From NCBI GenBank assembly GCA_002900995.3, contig CM035304.1, positions 1,037,498 through 1,101,497 of the forward strand: a DNA stretch of 64,000 nucleotides, read 5' to 3'. The position numbers and the translations under genes are program-made. Under the pieces are notes generated by a model. It saw nothing but the letters and a program-made list of their open reading frames with translations, did no database searches and was not told the origin of the DNA. Below are positions 11,463-24,156 of the stretch, piece by piece; positions within the stretch are counted from its first letter, which is position 1; each line of letters begins with the position of its first letter. The stretch is from Ganoderma boninense (Eukaryota; Basidiomycota; Agaricomycetes; Polyporales; Polyporaceae).

Positions 11463-13117
11463 ATCCACCTTCCACCCGGCCCACGGCCCCTCCCAATCAT
11501 TGGCAATGTCTTCGATCTCCTTTCTACAGACACCAGACGGAAATTTTCTGATCTATAGAGACGCTATGGTGCGTCGTGGCTGCGTCCTGAATGTGATTCC
11601 GTGAGTGCCCCATGCCGCTAACACGGAACTCCGGCAGGGAACTCATCTGTTTTAGCATCCTAGGCCAGCCCGTACTCGTCATCGGAGCGATACAACCCGC
11701 ACTCGACTTCCTAGACAAGAAGTCAGTAAACACCTCCGGACGCCCTAGTACCGTGGTCATGAAATGGTAAGTCGCTCCGTCGGTCCCTTGGCTATTCTCA
11801 ATGGCTCGCGTCGGTGTCCGCTGAGCCCTGCACCAACAGGCTTGGCGTGGACAATCTCTTCATCGTCATGCCGTACGGCCGTCAATGGCGCGAACACCGC
11901 CGTGCCTTCCACAGCTCATTCGGCATGGATAAAATAGCACACATCGAGCCCGTCCAGCTCAGGTCGGCCCAATAATTCCTCAGCCATCTCCTCACATCAG
12001 CCGATAGCTTGCCCAAACATCTCGACAGGTACGTCGGGCACTTGAAAGAATCCTGTTGCTGCTGCTGAGAAGCGCTGTGCGTACAGGCTCGTCTCGAACC
12101 TCGCGATGCGAACTATTTACGGTATCAACATGGACGCCCAACAGGGCGACGCGGAACTTTACGACGCCGTCGAGCGGCCCAGCGGTCTCGTCGACCTCGT
12201 GGTTCTGCCTCCAGGACACCTCATACGAGCTGTTCCCCGCGCTGCGCCACCCGCCGAGCTGGTTTCCCGGGATGGGTATCAAGAGAACTGCTCTGGAAGG
12301 TCGACGGCTCTTCCATGCTACGTTGGAGGCTCTGGATAGGAAGGTGTCTTCAACCTTCGTATCGGCGCGCGTGCATTTCATTCGCGTATAAAGCCGATAC
12401 TTGCTGCAGCGGCAAAGAAGGCCCAAGCGGAGCTCGACGCCGTCGTTGGACCCAGTCGACTTCGCGAATTCTCGGATCGCGATACATCCAGTACATCCGT
12501 GCCGTCCTTGAAGAGGTGATGCGGTGGCACGTTATCGTGCCCATGGGAGTCTCGCATCAGACCACGAGCGACGATGAACATGTGCATCAAGCGGTCCTGC
12601 GTCCAGTTCCTCTCACTCAGGATTCACCCACTTCCCTTCATATAGGGCCATGTCGACAGACCCCGAGGAATATCCAAACCCAGAGAGCTTCAAGCCCGAG
12701 CGTTTCCTACGAGACAAGCCTGAAAGAGACCCGGAGGACTACGTCTTTGGGTTCGGACGGCGGTGAGTCTCGACTTCACCATGATGGACGTCTCGTTCAA
12801 CTATGCTCTGCACGCAGGATCTGTCCCAGTCGTCACTTCAGCACGGCCCTGGCTTTCATACATTTCGCCTCTGTCCTCCACGTCTTCAGCATCCGACCTT
12901 CCCCGGGCGAGAATGGCGCCCCAGTCAGGCTTGAGTATAGGCCGACAGATGGGCTCGTGTCGTATGTGTCCAAGAAGCGCTACCCCTGGAACCTATGCGA
13001 AGCAACTGAATCCGGTTTCATGCTGCGTTCAGCCACATCCACGGGTACCAGTATAGCATCAAGCCGAGGTCACCGCAAGTTGAACATCTCGTATCCGAGC
13101 AAATGCAAGCCGGTTGA
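11463..13117 (+). pseudogene. Cytochrome P450 pseudogene
   Basis: Clear fungal P450 (membrane-anchored haem monooxygenase) blocks in order: PPGPRPLPIIGNVFDLL, ILGQPVLVIGAIQPALDFLD, MPYGRQWREHRRAFHSSFG, FPALRHPPSWFPGMGIKR, AVLEEVMRWHV (the ExxR helix), EEYPNPESFKPERFLRDKPE and FGFGRR joined across an intron to ICPSRHF. The end resembles QYSIKPRS. The gene is broken. There is an in-frame TAG at 11556-11558 where the family has a Tyr before GRxYG, and a TAA at 11973-11975. A frame change lies between about 12160 and 12235, and another near 12450. The haem-loop Gly after Cys-Pro is replaced by Ser. It resembles the large agaricomycete P450 group annotated as O-methylsterigmatocystin oxidoreductase-like; the exact CYP family is not determined. 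Confidence 0.85.
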
Positions 13118-13625
13118 GCGATAGTAGGTAGAGCCCGAAAGCCAGGAGGTCCCAGTACTTCTAGGAGACGCCATAAGCCCAATAGCCAACAAGGCGAGAG
13201 ACACGTCATCTCAGCAGGAGCTCGTGCGGCCACAACCACGAGAAGCCTTCCACGCGGACCGACGATGTAGGTTTGATCGACGATAGCGCGACTCGCGCCG
13301 GGACACCCTCTCTGGCCTAATCAGGCCTAACCAGTCATCCTGGAGCACAGCGACTCAGCTCTGTTCGCGCGTCATCGGCGTTGTCGCTATCCGAGCGCGA
13401 CGACTCTGCGCGTGGTCCTCCACGATTGCAAGTCTTGACGATCGCGCAGTTACACAGACGTCAACGAGGTATCCCCGCGCTGTATCCAGTGGAATGAGCT
13501 CGTCGGCTCCCAGATCGGCTCCGTCCACAGCATGGGCGCGATGGTACACACGGTGGGTTCTGGGCATGTCAAGCACGCTACATATGGCCAGGTTCTGTGC
13601 GCGCTTGGACTCGCCCTGCCCCGAT

Positions 13626-14345
13626 TCATTGGGACTCGACACCCCCCGACAACACGGGGCCAGATGCGACATGTTCCCTGCGATATCGGGGATCGTGGTC
13701 GCTGGACAGCGTGGTGATGTTCGAGGACGAGCGGTGTACGGTGAACTGGATGGGGGAGACGTCTGTCGGCGATGACATGCTCGTCGGGCCGTTGCCCGCT
13801 TGGTGCAGGTCAAGGAGGAAGTGGCAGATGAGGAGAAATGGGATCCTTGAAGTTGTCGTTGGCAAGATATTTTTGGGGGTAGAGACAAAGGTGCGCAACA
13901 TACGGAGTGATGAAGAGGTTGACGTAGTTGCAGATATTGAGCACTGATTGGATCTGGGGGGTTGCTGGCCTGTCAGCATCGTCGGGAGGCTCGGTTCGCC
14001 AGAAGTTCAAGAGCCAACCTTCAACGTGGCGATGACCATCTGCGCAGTGTTCATCGAAGTGATCACGCTGAGAAGATGTGATTGTCAACGAATGCGACAT
14101 GGGGAAGAAATCACTGAGGATGGGCGTACATGAAGCAAAAGCACCCTGCGTTGACGTTCGTCAGTATGTGGATCGAAGGAGGGTGAGCTGTCCGCACCGT
14201 TGCACAGCATGGACTAGAACAATTGACCGTCCGTCAGACGCCGCGTGCTTCACACGGCATACCGTGTACGTGTTCATCCAGGTGAGGAGGGACACGATGA
14301 CATCCCCGGTGATGAGCTATGTCCTCGACGCTACGGTGACTGTAC
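13626..14345 (-). pseudogene. DUF6533 copy E, 5'-truncated with an internal stop
   Basis: The 3' half of a DUF6533 gene, closest in feel to copy H. Exons in order are LITGDVIVSLLTWMNTYTV (family: GDMLVLLVTWHKTYTTY), a tiny GCFCFM exon, ITSMNTAQMVIATLKV, IQSVLNICNYVNLFITP with a GTATGT donor, and RIPFLLICHFLLDLHQAGN. The last continues through VHRSSSNITTLSSDH to a stop at 13626. Splice sites are largely preserved, but a TAG at 14317-14319 interrupts the membrane exon just before LITGDV. No YDW or FSALRAY exon can be found upstream. It is therefore a recently broken or 5'-deleted copy. Confidence 0.65.
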
Positions 14346-15301
14346 AGGACGTGTCGCAGAGGTCATCAGTCTACGAGCTCGAGCTTCCACAGTGGTGGTG
14401 ACTGAGTTCTGTCTTCAGAGTCTTGATCGGAAAGGACCAGGAAGAGACCGGTTGACTCATCCCAGATGGAGTCCGGGCGAATAGCAGAAAGTTCAGATGT
14501 CTGCACCTCGTGGAACCAATCTCAGCGGGAATGGGTGACATGCCACCAGCTAGGAAGAATATGCGCCATCTTACGGTCTGTGCTCGCAGTGGAGATACCG
14601 GGTGGCTGGGAATAGGAGGGTGAACCTGAGCAATGTCGACCTCCTGCAGCATGTTTCAGGGTCCTTCCGGATGGTGGAGGTTGGTCACAACCGCGTTGAA
14701 ATGCTTTCGTTATATCATAGTGGTGGGGCTCATGGGTCAACAGATCTAGCCGGACTTGCGTGAGTCTGAGGGACGGCTTATCCAGGGACATGGTGGTTGC
14801 GTGCAGATCTCAATGTGATGCGGGGACTGCAGCGCTCATGCTTCGAGTTGTCTATGGGAACAGTTTTTACTGTTCAGGCATCTAAGACGAAATGAAACTA
14901 CACATGTCTCTTTATGCCAGTGTGCTTTGGCATTCCGGTTGGTCTCGGTGCTGTTTCCTTTATCTTAGCTATATCCAATATTCAATATCTTTGATGGGAA
15001 CACGAGAGGTAGAGCTAAAACATCGATTGGATCGCAAGAAGCTGGGTAAATGGTGTTTGGCAAGCATCTCTCCACTGTCGCTCGACTATATGTACCTCTT
15101 CCTGATGTTCCTCCACCAAATCACACCTCTATGCCATAAATATGCAAGAATGCGCCTCGCCACAGACTCCACTCAACCTCGTATTGTATCTATATACTCC
15201 TCTAAAACCATCTCGTTCGCCTTCTGGCTGCAGTGATTCTATCAACACTTGCAACCTCGGAAAAACTACCGAACTTACCTGTATAAACATACAGCTGCAA
15301 A
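14346..15301. other. Intergenic, becoming AT-rich
   Basis: No gene supported. From about 14880 the sequence becomes visibly richer in A and T, and this continues through the next gene to about 18060. Confidence 0.4.
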
Positions 15302-17080
15302 CTACAGAGATTCATCCACAGTTGTTAAAGACTGACTTCGGTGTTGAGTTGAGTCATTTCCAGTGTCGATGCCAGATACCCCATGTACATCCAAATCTTC
15401 GGCAATGTATTCCCCTGTCCCTTCATCCAGGAGAGAGTCAACATGGACAGGATTAGCGAAGGATGCAATAAAGGGTGGGAGGCTGTCGGCGGGCAGTGCC
15501 TTGAATTCAAGAACCCTTGAAGCTATGTGTTCTTGGATTCGAGATCCTGGCATAGAAAGTGTGGGGATTGAAGCCATGGTGCTTTCGAACTGGCGAAGCG
15601 AGATCATAAAGCGACATGTGAGTATTGAAGATATGCTGGGACTATATTGAGCCATCAGACGCCAACAATTAACAGAGTGGACCTACGGGTCATAAAATAT
15701 GGTCATCAGGGTGTCGACATTCGCAATATAGTATGGTATCTAGGGCAAAGTTAGTGTAAAAATTTGCATACACATATATTCAAGTTCTAGGTTATACCTG
15801 TGCCGTCGTGAAGACGATGTCAATAACATACAGGATCGCAAAAAACCTACTCATTGAGGGGTGAGCCTCACAAAAATGGTTATGAGAAACAAAATGCACA
15901 AGAAATAGAGGCTTCCTACTGGCACATAAGTTAGTTCTCTGGTCAACAAATAAAGGAGAGGCCTTGCCGTTGTAGAGGAGAAGAGAACTGATAGTGTTGC
16001 CGAGCTTGACCCCTTTTCTAATACGATATGATTGGTAGGTATACCACCAGGTAATACCAACTACGAGCATTTCTGATGCCAATTGTGATGGTCGTACAAC
16101 CACAGATACTGTTATAATTGAGGTAAACCTCAAAATGCTTGGCTTATAAACATTATAATTATACCACTGAAATCTATTAGCTTGGACTAATTTCACACTG
16201 AAGGCAAGCTGCAAAACATACATTGTTTTCAGTGTGGAAGGTGTTGTCACTGAAAGAGTACAATTGAATGGGCTGGATAGAACCTCTGTGGTTGAGTAGA
16301 CAGATTCTGCCTTTTTCCACATTAGTATATAATTCAATTCATTGACTGAGTTGCTCAAAAGCACTCACTATAGGAAGTACTATTGATGGCAATGCCAAAA
16401 GTACAATTATAGCCACCATTTTGAGGCTCCTATCTGACAGGGCATATGCACGCAGGGCAGAGAAGGCTAGAGAGAAGTATTATTCATCACCAAGCAGCTG
16501 TCTAAAAACAAGATCTAGCTTACCATTAGATGAAATAGGGCTTAGTATTGTGATAGCATTTTGTGCCCAGGAATTTGCCTGACAGCTGTTTGAATAGGGG
16601 ACTTCATATGTTAGTGGCATGTTTACATGGTTGAGGCCTAGAGGTCACCTCTATATATATATATGGTACTTAGTTCGATTTAATAGTAAGAAAAGGTGGT
16701 AGAAATCTAGCTTACTCGATCAGACATTGGAAAGTTTGACATTACAACTAGAATGCTCTGGGCAAGCAATAGGTAGCGGCTGGAGACATATACCAATGTG
16801 GAGCTAGTAATTTTGGAATGCCATCTCCATATGAACCTGACCTCCTGGTCAAGTGACAGGAGCCAGTCATAGAGTAAAAGAACTGTAAGCCCACATTAAC
16901 ATCGAGTCATCAGTTTAAGAGAAATTCAGAGAGGACCGGAAGCAGCATTGCCGACATATGCAAATGGATAGCTATTAGTCAATAGTCAGTGAGAGTTAGA
17001 ATCCTTGTCATTGTACCAAAGTTGGGGCCATGGACTTACAAATTTGCCAGCTCCTGTGCAGTATAATTAGACACAGACAT
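15302..17080 (-). CDS. DUF6533 membrane protein C (AT-rich)
   Basis: Complete DUF6533 gene. Exon 1 is 17080-17040 (41 nt, MSVSNYTAQELANF across the splice), followed by a 35-nt exon (YPFAYVGNAAS). That exon's donor GTCCTC is weak. Exon 3 reads LLLYDWLLSLDQEVRFIWRW, then SSTLVYVSSRYLLLAQS and SNFPMSD. Later exons give ASEMLVVGITWWYTYQSYR, KGVKLGNTISSLLLYNG, RFFAILYVIDIVFTTAQV and SILTCRFMISLRQFES. The tail has PADSLPPFIASFANPVHVDS and ends at 15302. Codons are noticeably A/T-rich in third positions compared with nearby nagA or the bZIP gene. This fits an older or differently evolving copy, or a local mutational bias. No stops were found in the exons. Function unknown. Confidence 0.82.
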
Positions 17081-19700
17081 TTTCTTGGGTGTGGACGAGG
17101 GTGAGGGCTGTTAGGATGTTTGAGCTTTGGAAGAATGCATCTATGGTAGACCTACGACAGGACATTTATATACTGCATGTCCTGTTCACACGCCATGTTA
17201 CAGATGCTGATTTTACACCATGATTGTTGTAGCTATCGATGTCATAGACTTCTATGTAGTATGACTGTTGTTGTGAATGCAATCTACATTATCTGTTTAC
17301 ATTGAAAATTAATCAAGAGACTTGCAGAATTTAGCATGGAATAGATGAACTTTGTGATGCCATGTACCCATTAGTGATTGATGAAGATGAGATGTTCAGA
17401 TGGTCGCCAGTGTTCAAAGTTCAATCACTACAAAGATTTGAGTTGCCGGAAAATGGATAGCATAACATGCACCGTCGAATCCGAGTCCAACTTACTGACT
17501 CCATTTGAGTCACTTGCACGGGCTGTCTTCTCGAATGTTCTACCCATGGTGACCCATCCTCAGGTCCTCAAGTCCCCATATGGGTCTGATTTTACAACAC
17601 TGTATCTATTTTGTCAATCACCGGACCATGCAGTGTTGCACTGACCTAGCACTGGGGACACCCACGCTCATCAAGTGAGACCGCGGCCTGTCCAGCCCAT
17701 ATGAAGGGGGAATTAACTATTACCAAAATCGCATCTCATACTGCGGTGATAAACAAGGGTACTTAAAGATGGCCTGTGTGTGATAGTTTCCAAACTATCT
17801 CGTCAGCCTGAGATCACTGCATTCGTCCTCCATAGGACTGAAAACTTGTGTTGCTCAGAGCTGTGAATTTCGGAAGTGGCGAGCCAATAATTGGTTTCCT
17901 TATTTGAGATATTTGCAAGGTTGGCTACGCAGAGAGCTGTCAGTCTCCATGGTTCCTAGGATTTGGATGTTTGTCAGTTTATCCACGAAGGCCGTCAATC
18001 TGATTAAGCCTTAATAGAAGGGACAAAATCTTTATGATGCTTACTACAATTGCCATATGCTTCAGCATCTACTTCTTTTCCATCTCGCGGCGCAACATCG
18101 AAGAGCCTAGCAACGCAAGCCCGAGGTCTCGATGAGTTGCCATGTGTTCATCTACTTCAAACAGCCTTCCAAGATGCCCTCGCCATGCGCTCTCAGAACT
18201 TCTATTGTCCTTGTATGCGAATGTTCTACGATAGCCATCCATCGAGGTCGAGATACAACCTCACTTCTCCGCCATACGTGCTACGATCTTGGGGACTATC
18301 ATCTCTCCTAAAACGCCTCAGGCAAAACAGCGCTATTGCTCAACCTCTACAGTCTGCAATTAAGGATAGTTCAGCTATTGTCTTGGGACCCAAGCCAATC
18401 CTAGCATGTAGCGAATCAATTCAAAAGCTTTCAGGAATCGGAGACCCGATGCCGTAGCTGGATCGCCGAGCGAAGGCCAACACGGGCAGTGTTCAACACT
18501 ATAAAGAGAACTTCAAAGCGCGCGCAGTCAGATGGCCCCATGGAAATTTTGTCTCTATCATCTTTTGACTATGGATTCTTCTCTCTAAGATCAAGATGGC
18601 CCCATCGTTTCCTCCACTACGCCATATTCATCAATGCCAACTTGTCATCAAGTAAACATACTAGATACCAGCTATTCCGGGACAAGGACAGCCAACGCGC
18701 TCGCAGATCCTGTACGGCATGTAAGCTTGGATCAAGTCACTTGGTATAGCTGCATGAAGCGGGGACATGTCCGATACCGAGGTCCTACCAGTCAGCGGCG
18801 ATGGTACGGCAACGATACACGACCGTCGTGACTTCGCAGATCAGTGTCCACCGAATGCACATCCGCCAGAAAATGTGGGGGATTGAGGCGATATTCGGCC
18901 GTCCACCCTCCACACATTCACATTGGGATGCTCCATGTCCACGCACGACATATCGCGAGTCGGTATTCGCATTGAGTATGAAGAGGGTAAGAACTACTTA
19001 CCTTGAACTTCGCCCTCCAGGCCGCATTCAATAACCAAGGGAAATCCTGGCTTGGTGTCGGAGTCGAGTTTCAGGTTACATCTGAACAATGGGAGAGAAA
19101 TGCGCCTTCATGCGGACATTAGCGTGTGCTTGTGCCGGTGAGGTGAGGTGACTCGATGTCGGACCTGGTACTAGAATCCGACGCCGGAGTCCGTGGAGCT
19201 TGGGGCTTCAAGGCTACAGCCTCGTATATAATGTCAGTCGGGTAGACAAGTGGCGATCTTCATACACACCTCCAGGTACTCCAGGATTGTGATGAGGTAT
19301 TCGGATCGAATATATAGCAGTGTCTAGTAACAACGATGACGACAAGTAAACAGTCTCGCAAGACCAGCACTTCGGACGCTAGCAGTGGCAGAACGGCGCA
19401 GGACGAGCGCACGAATTGTTCTTGGCGCTCTAACTTGTCACTAGAGTGGCATGGATTTGTCGCATGCACGTGTCAAATGATTGCAAGCCAACGGCTTGCG
19501 ACCTGCCTGTGACCCATTCATGCATCCTCCCCTAGCGGCTCCGTCATGCCGACGAACTTGTCCCTTCCATCTGTATACTGCTACTACGCCTATAACCAGC
19601 ACTCGCTCAACTGGTAGAAGCGCGCTGGCGGAGACTGGATCTCAACATTTTTCGTCACAGCCAGCGAGAACCCAAGCTTGCCAGCGAACGTCGAAGTTCT
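17081..19700. other. Intergenic, no gene supported
   Basis: Plus-strand readings at 17378-17644, 18050-18457 and 18489-19034 carry no domain I recognise. A possible signal-peptide-like start (MMLTTIAICFSIYFFSI) at about 18038 runs into a stop after some 34 residues. Left as unassigned. Confidence 0.4.
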
Positions 19701-19779
19701 ATCTGCCGGCCCCTTGATACGCATCGAAGCGCATATGGAGGGCGTCCAGACTGTCACACACACTGGGCTTACAGGGGAT

Positions 19780-20406
19780 ACAGTTAGAGGACCGGCAACC
19801 CGGGCTCCTCGTCGTGAAACGATAGGCCGAACTCGCGCGTACGTCCCAACTGCTGCCAGCCAAGATCCTTCTCCGAGACCATGTTCAGAGCCAAGACCCC
19901 TGCCTGTATGACGTTGTTGATGTGGCACCTACGAAAAGCTTCCTGATGAGCAACTCTGCTGCGGACTGAACGTGGAAGAGCGACCGTACTCCTGCCCATG
20001 CTAGCGTCAGTAACCTTGGGTGAATCACAACTTAGACGATGACAGGAGATACCTTGCGAGACATTGGGTATATAGAGCGAACGAGGATGGCGAATTGGAT
20101 GATGGGCGCATAACGACTGAGCGCATAGGTGAGCACAGCGGTCCGAGGCTTACGGCCTTTGCGAAGCCGCCAGAATAAAGGGACTTCGTCGTTGATCCTG
20201 ATGGCCCAGTCGTACACGAGAATCACTGAGGATTTGGTGGTCATGGTATCGCAAGAGCTTAAAGCCTGTCAGAAAGTAAGGGACATACCAAACATAGCGA
20301 AGACGCAGTAATTCACTGCCAGGCTGAGCCCCACGCCCGACGTGAGATAGACTGTTTGCAGGACATAGACGGTTATAGAGAACTCACAGAGAGTACATGT
20401 CGTCAT
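19780..20406 (-). pseudogene. Diverged, probably decayed DUF6533 copy
   Basis: The 5' end is readable. Start ATG is at 20406 (MTTCTL, donor GTGAGT). An exon giving YLTSGVGLSLAVNYCVFAMF follows, then the signature exon ILVYDWAIRINDEVPLFW and TYALSRYAPIIQFAIL, SIYPMSRK. Downstream, VRSLFHVQSAAELLIRKLF and GVLALNMVSEKDLGW can be forced onto the next family exons, but conserved residues are missing. The ITWWYTY and AQPS exons are not found. Most likely it is a truncated remnant; a short diverged member cannot be excluded. Confidence 0.5.
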
Positions 20407-21753
20407 AATCATCGGCGATTGGTAGTAGAGTCATTGCTTCTAATCGGGCAGTTCAGGGGGCAGAGCAAGGGGAGGGTTTTGCAGCCGGGTGTCGTCAATT
20501 TCGAACATGTATGCGTCTAAACAGACTCGCCAGTGATGGCGGACCCTAAGAGGTGGGTCGAGGGGTGGATGGACTAGGTATGGACCGTTACCCTGACGCT
20601 ACCCGGATTCCCACTGAGCCGGGCACAGACATTCCGTAGTATGCCTTTCCAGCTGTCTGCATACAAGGACATAGTTGCGGCGGACGGCCCATGCTCATGA
20701 TGCGAGCTGGAGCTGCAGTGAGGTCATGTTAGCACCCGTTAAGATCGCATCCGTGACAACGATAACGAAGAAGGGGAAGAGTTGGCGCGCCGCCGTTGAT
20801 AGCGAAGCGAAGAGGGTGGCCGTGGAGAGACGAGCACAACGCGGAGAACTGCGGCATCGCCCACAGTCTCCTCAGGAACCTGCGCAGGGTGCATTTAAGG
20901 TACTCACACGTACGCATTACACGCTGCACATACGCTGTCTTCAGAGGGGAAGAGCGACCACTAGGAGTTGATGGCGCAGCCTAAGCTAAGGTGACCCGAT
21001 CAGGGTACTTCGAGAGAGAAAGGCATGCGGTCCTTTTGATGGTGGGTAAGTTTCAATGTTGTTATCATACGGCAGATACGCACGGCTGCGAGGGTATCCT
21101 TCGATGTCGGGCTTGTTCTTGTGGTAGAACATGGCGTGCATCGGAGTCGAGCGGCGGTTGGCGGTGTTGCAAGGATAGGAAGGAGCATGGAGACTTCCAT
21201 CATTTCTGTATTGCATAGGTAGGCTCCATCGGCGACGCAGTGGATGAGGAGGAGGCACTGCGCGGAATAATTAGAGGTGGATGTGGATGCAAGGTCGTCA
21301 AGGGCAGCTGAGGGCCTGATCATGAGGGGAGCTGAGAGCTGCGGACGGCGCGGAGGAAGGCGCTTGCAGAGCGCAGCCGCCCAATGCTCGTCGTCGGGCC
21401 TGTTCCCGTCTTCGATGACCTCGCCCTCTCACGGTGGCCGTCTGCGACGATCTACACTCAGCTTCATCCGCTTCCTCCGTCTCCGGCGGCCTCGACTTAG
21501 TCCAATCGCGGTCAAAGCCAGCGAGAACGTTCGTTGATGCTGCACCGCTGCAGCTCTGGCCCGGCATCCCATGCCGGAGAAGTCAGGAGCCATATGGTCC
21601 CCCGCTCAGCAGGCCCATCCACTCATGCCGCCATCGGAGCAAGTGCCGTGTGCTGCTGGATCATAAAACTTGCCCCCGGCCGACCTCCGTTCCAGTTTTG
21701 CCCCCACCCAACGACCACGTCCTTCCCTAGACTCTACACTCTGCACCATACCC
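20407..21753. other. Intergenic upstream of the deacetylase gene
   Basis: Minus-strand readings at 20729-20929 and 20986-21323 faintly recall membrane-protein exons (for example an FSAL stretch) but lack any diagnostic motif. No core promoter element was identified with confidence ahead of the start at 21754. Confidence 0.35.
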
Positions 21754-24156
21754 ATGACGTCCCCCAACGGCCTCATCTGTTTCACCAACTGCCTCCTCCC
21801 GCAGGAGGATGGCGCACTCATTCAGAAGGACCTCTGGATAGACGAGCGGCGTGGCGTTATCCTAGATTCGCAGAGGACCTTCTTCCTCCGCAAGGAGAGA
21901 CCTGATAGAGTCATCGATCTCCGCGGGAACATCCTGAGGTGCGTATATGCGTCACTTTCGCTTGCTGCAGCCTTCTCAACACAGACGACAGCCCGGGATT
22001 GATAGACATCCAGATCAACGGCGCATATAACTTCGATTTCTCGGTCTACGAGGGAGACGACCAGGCGTACAGGGCCGGCCTCCTCACCGTGGCGGAGAAG
22101 ATCGTCGAGACGGGCGTGACTTCGTGAGTGTTTTGTCTGGCATCTGTGTGAACGTTCCGCTGAAGCGTACGCGGGGAGGCTGCTGCCTACTATCATTGTG
22201 AGTTTCTAGCTCATTCCCTCAAGCTCTTCCATCCGGCTGTGAGGAAGATCGTCCCATGCGGTGCCTTGGCGTCCCGCCGAACGAGCTTGTATGGTGCACG
22301 TTCATGGGTACGTATCTATGGAACTACTTCTGTTCCAGGATAGGAAGATCTTCGAGAGGTCAGAAGGCGCATATATGCGTTTCTTTGACCTTGTACCACA
22401 TTGTTCATATCTCTTTCGCGACGACCGTGCGTCGTATATCCGGATATCCTGTGAGGCTCGGTTGTTGTTCAGAATGTGTCTGCCTGTCCTTAGTCTCGGC
22501 AGAGTCCTTGTTTCTCATCCAGATGGATGTCCACCAGTCCAGTATGTGTGTTGGACATCGTGGCATGAGCGTCCGAGAGTCGGCGTTGGTGGCGCCAGAC
22601 TGGCAGTTGTAGTCAGTCCACTCTATCGCGTGTGGTGTGTGGTGCATTCCTGTGTTTAGAAACGATGTATCGCCGATTGCCACACACTCGGTCATTTGTT
22701 TCGCTTTGGTACTTCCCTTGTTCACATTGTTCTGTCCCTATTGTCATTTATAAGTTTCGTTTCGCGAGCTAGGCGAATTGGTTTATTGACCCCCTTCCGT
22801 CCCACAGACCCAAGAGCGCTCGCTCTACCCCAAACTCTTGCATCTGCTCCGCCCGTACACATCCACAAAGTCTGCCACCCTCCTTGGCTGGCACGCGGAA
22901 GGCCCGTTCATCCAGTTTGCGAAGCGTGGCGCCCACGCGCCCCAGTTCCTCCTCTCTGCCCAGAACGGGCTGAAGTCCTTCGATGAGGTCTACGGCTCGG
23001 AGAACCTTGCTGTTAAGGAGGACTGGCTCATGGCCGGTGAAGGCGAGGACAGTTCGATTGGCGTCCGCGTCATCACCGCGGCGCCAGAGGTGGAGGGCGT
23101 GGGCAGCTCGATCGAGGAGCTCACTCGCCGCGGGATCGTATTCTCCATCGGACACAGGTCAGTTTCTATCTTCTTGCGCCTTCGGCTTCGCCTGCTTAAT
23201 TGCGCTGTCCTCGCAGTATCGCATCGACTGGCCTCGCGACCGCCGCCGTCCAGTCGGGTGCTCGCCTCATCACCCATCTGTTCAACGCGATGCCGCAGCT
23301 TCACCACCGCGACCCATCCATCATTGGTCTCCTCGGAGCGTCGCCGCACCTCTCCTCTCCGCCCAGCTCTCCCGTCTCCCCGACATTCCCGACTGGTGCA
23401 TCTGCACTGCACCGCGTCCCGAGCGTCGTGAAGCGTGCCGCAGCAGAGAAGGGACCACAGGCGACCTCGGAGGCGTTCGACGATGTACAGACGCCGCCGC
23501 AGACCCCCGTGCTCCGCGCGCATGACATCGGCGAGCTGAGCCTGCAGAAGGGCAAGGTCGCTGAGATGTCGTTTGAGCGCCCGTTCTACGAGATGATCGT
23601 CGACGGGATCCACTCGCATCCCAACTCTGTTCGGGTATGTATCTCTTGCCAGTTGTGGCGCGAACGGACAAGGAGCTGACGGCAACTGGTCACATTAGCT
23701 GGCCTACTCGTCGTACCCAGAGGGCTGCGTCCTCATCACGGACGCGATGAAGATCCTCGACCCTAACCTCAAGGACGGCGTGCACGAGTGGCGCGACGGG
23801 AAGCGCTTTGTCAAGGCCGGCGACAAGCTCTACCTCGAGGGCACGGACACGCTCGCGGGGAGCGTCGTCACTCTCGATAAGTGCGTGCGCAACTTCTCGC
23901 GCTTCACTGGGTGCTCGCTCGGCGAGGCGATCAAGTGCGCGACGTACAACCCTGCGAAGTGAGTCTTCGTTATCGTCTTGACCTTGGGTTAGGAATGATG
24001 CTGACAGCGTCGCGTCGCAGGTGTCTTGGGATCGAACATAAGAAGGGCACGCTCCGCCCTGGGGCCGATGCTGACCTGGTCATCCTCGACCGCAAGGGCA
24101 AGGTCCTCGGTACCTGGGTGCGCGGACACCGAGTCTGGAAGCGGGAGTCTTCATAG
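21754..24156 (+). CDS. nagA: N-acetylglucosamine-6-phosphate deacetylase
   Basis: Removes acetate from GlcNAc-6-phosphate to give glucosamine-6-phosphate, for use of chitin-derived GlcNAc; a cytosolic amidohydrolase. Seven exons: 21754-21938, 21992-22123, 22179-22197, 22808-23157, 23217-23634, 23699-23958 and 24021-24156, giving 499 residues. All junctions keep frame. Motifs: [10 protein letters not shown] near residue 70; GWHAEGPF with metal-site His141 and Glu143; SIGHS (His228); [12 protein letters not shown] (His249); ITDAM with catalytic Asp383; C-terminal [10 protein letters not shown]. An insert rich in Pro/Ser between [11 protein letters not shown] and GELSLQKGK is common in basidiomycete versions. 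Exon 3 is only 19 nt and is followed by a 610-bp intron. In fungi the enzyme is also called DAC1. Decayed 3' fragments of this gene occur at 1350, 30580 and 36060. Confidence 0.95.
22198..22807 (+). other. Unusually long intron (610 bp) of nagA
   Basis: GTGAGTTT donor at 22198 and CCCACAG acceptor ending 22807, joining codons for PTII to TQERSLYPK without disrupting frame. The gene's other introns are 53-64 bp. The inside is pyrimidine-rich toward the 3' end. I see no complete gene or transposon ends in it. Confidence 0.8.

Noticed and set aside
20690..21323. Possible further DUF6533 remnant on the minus strand
   Set aside because: Only a vague FSAL-like stretch is present; no YDW, ITWWYTY or tail motif, so the family cannot be supported.
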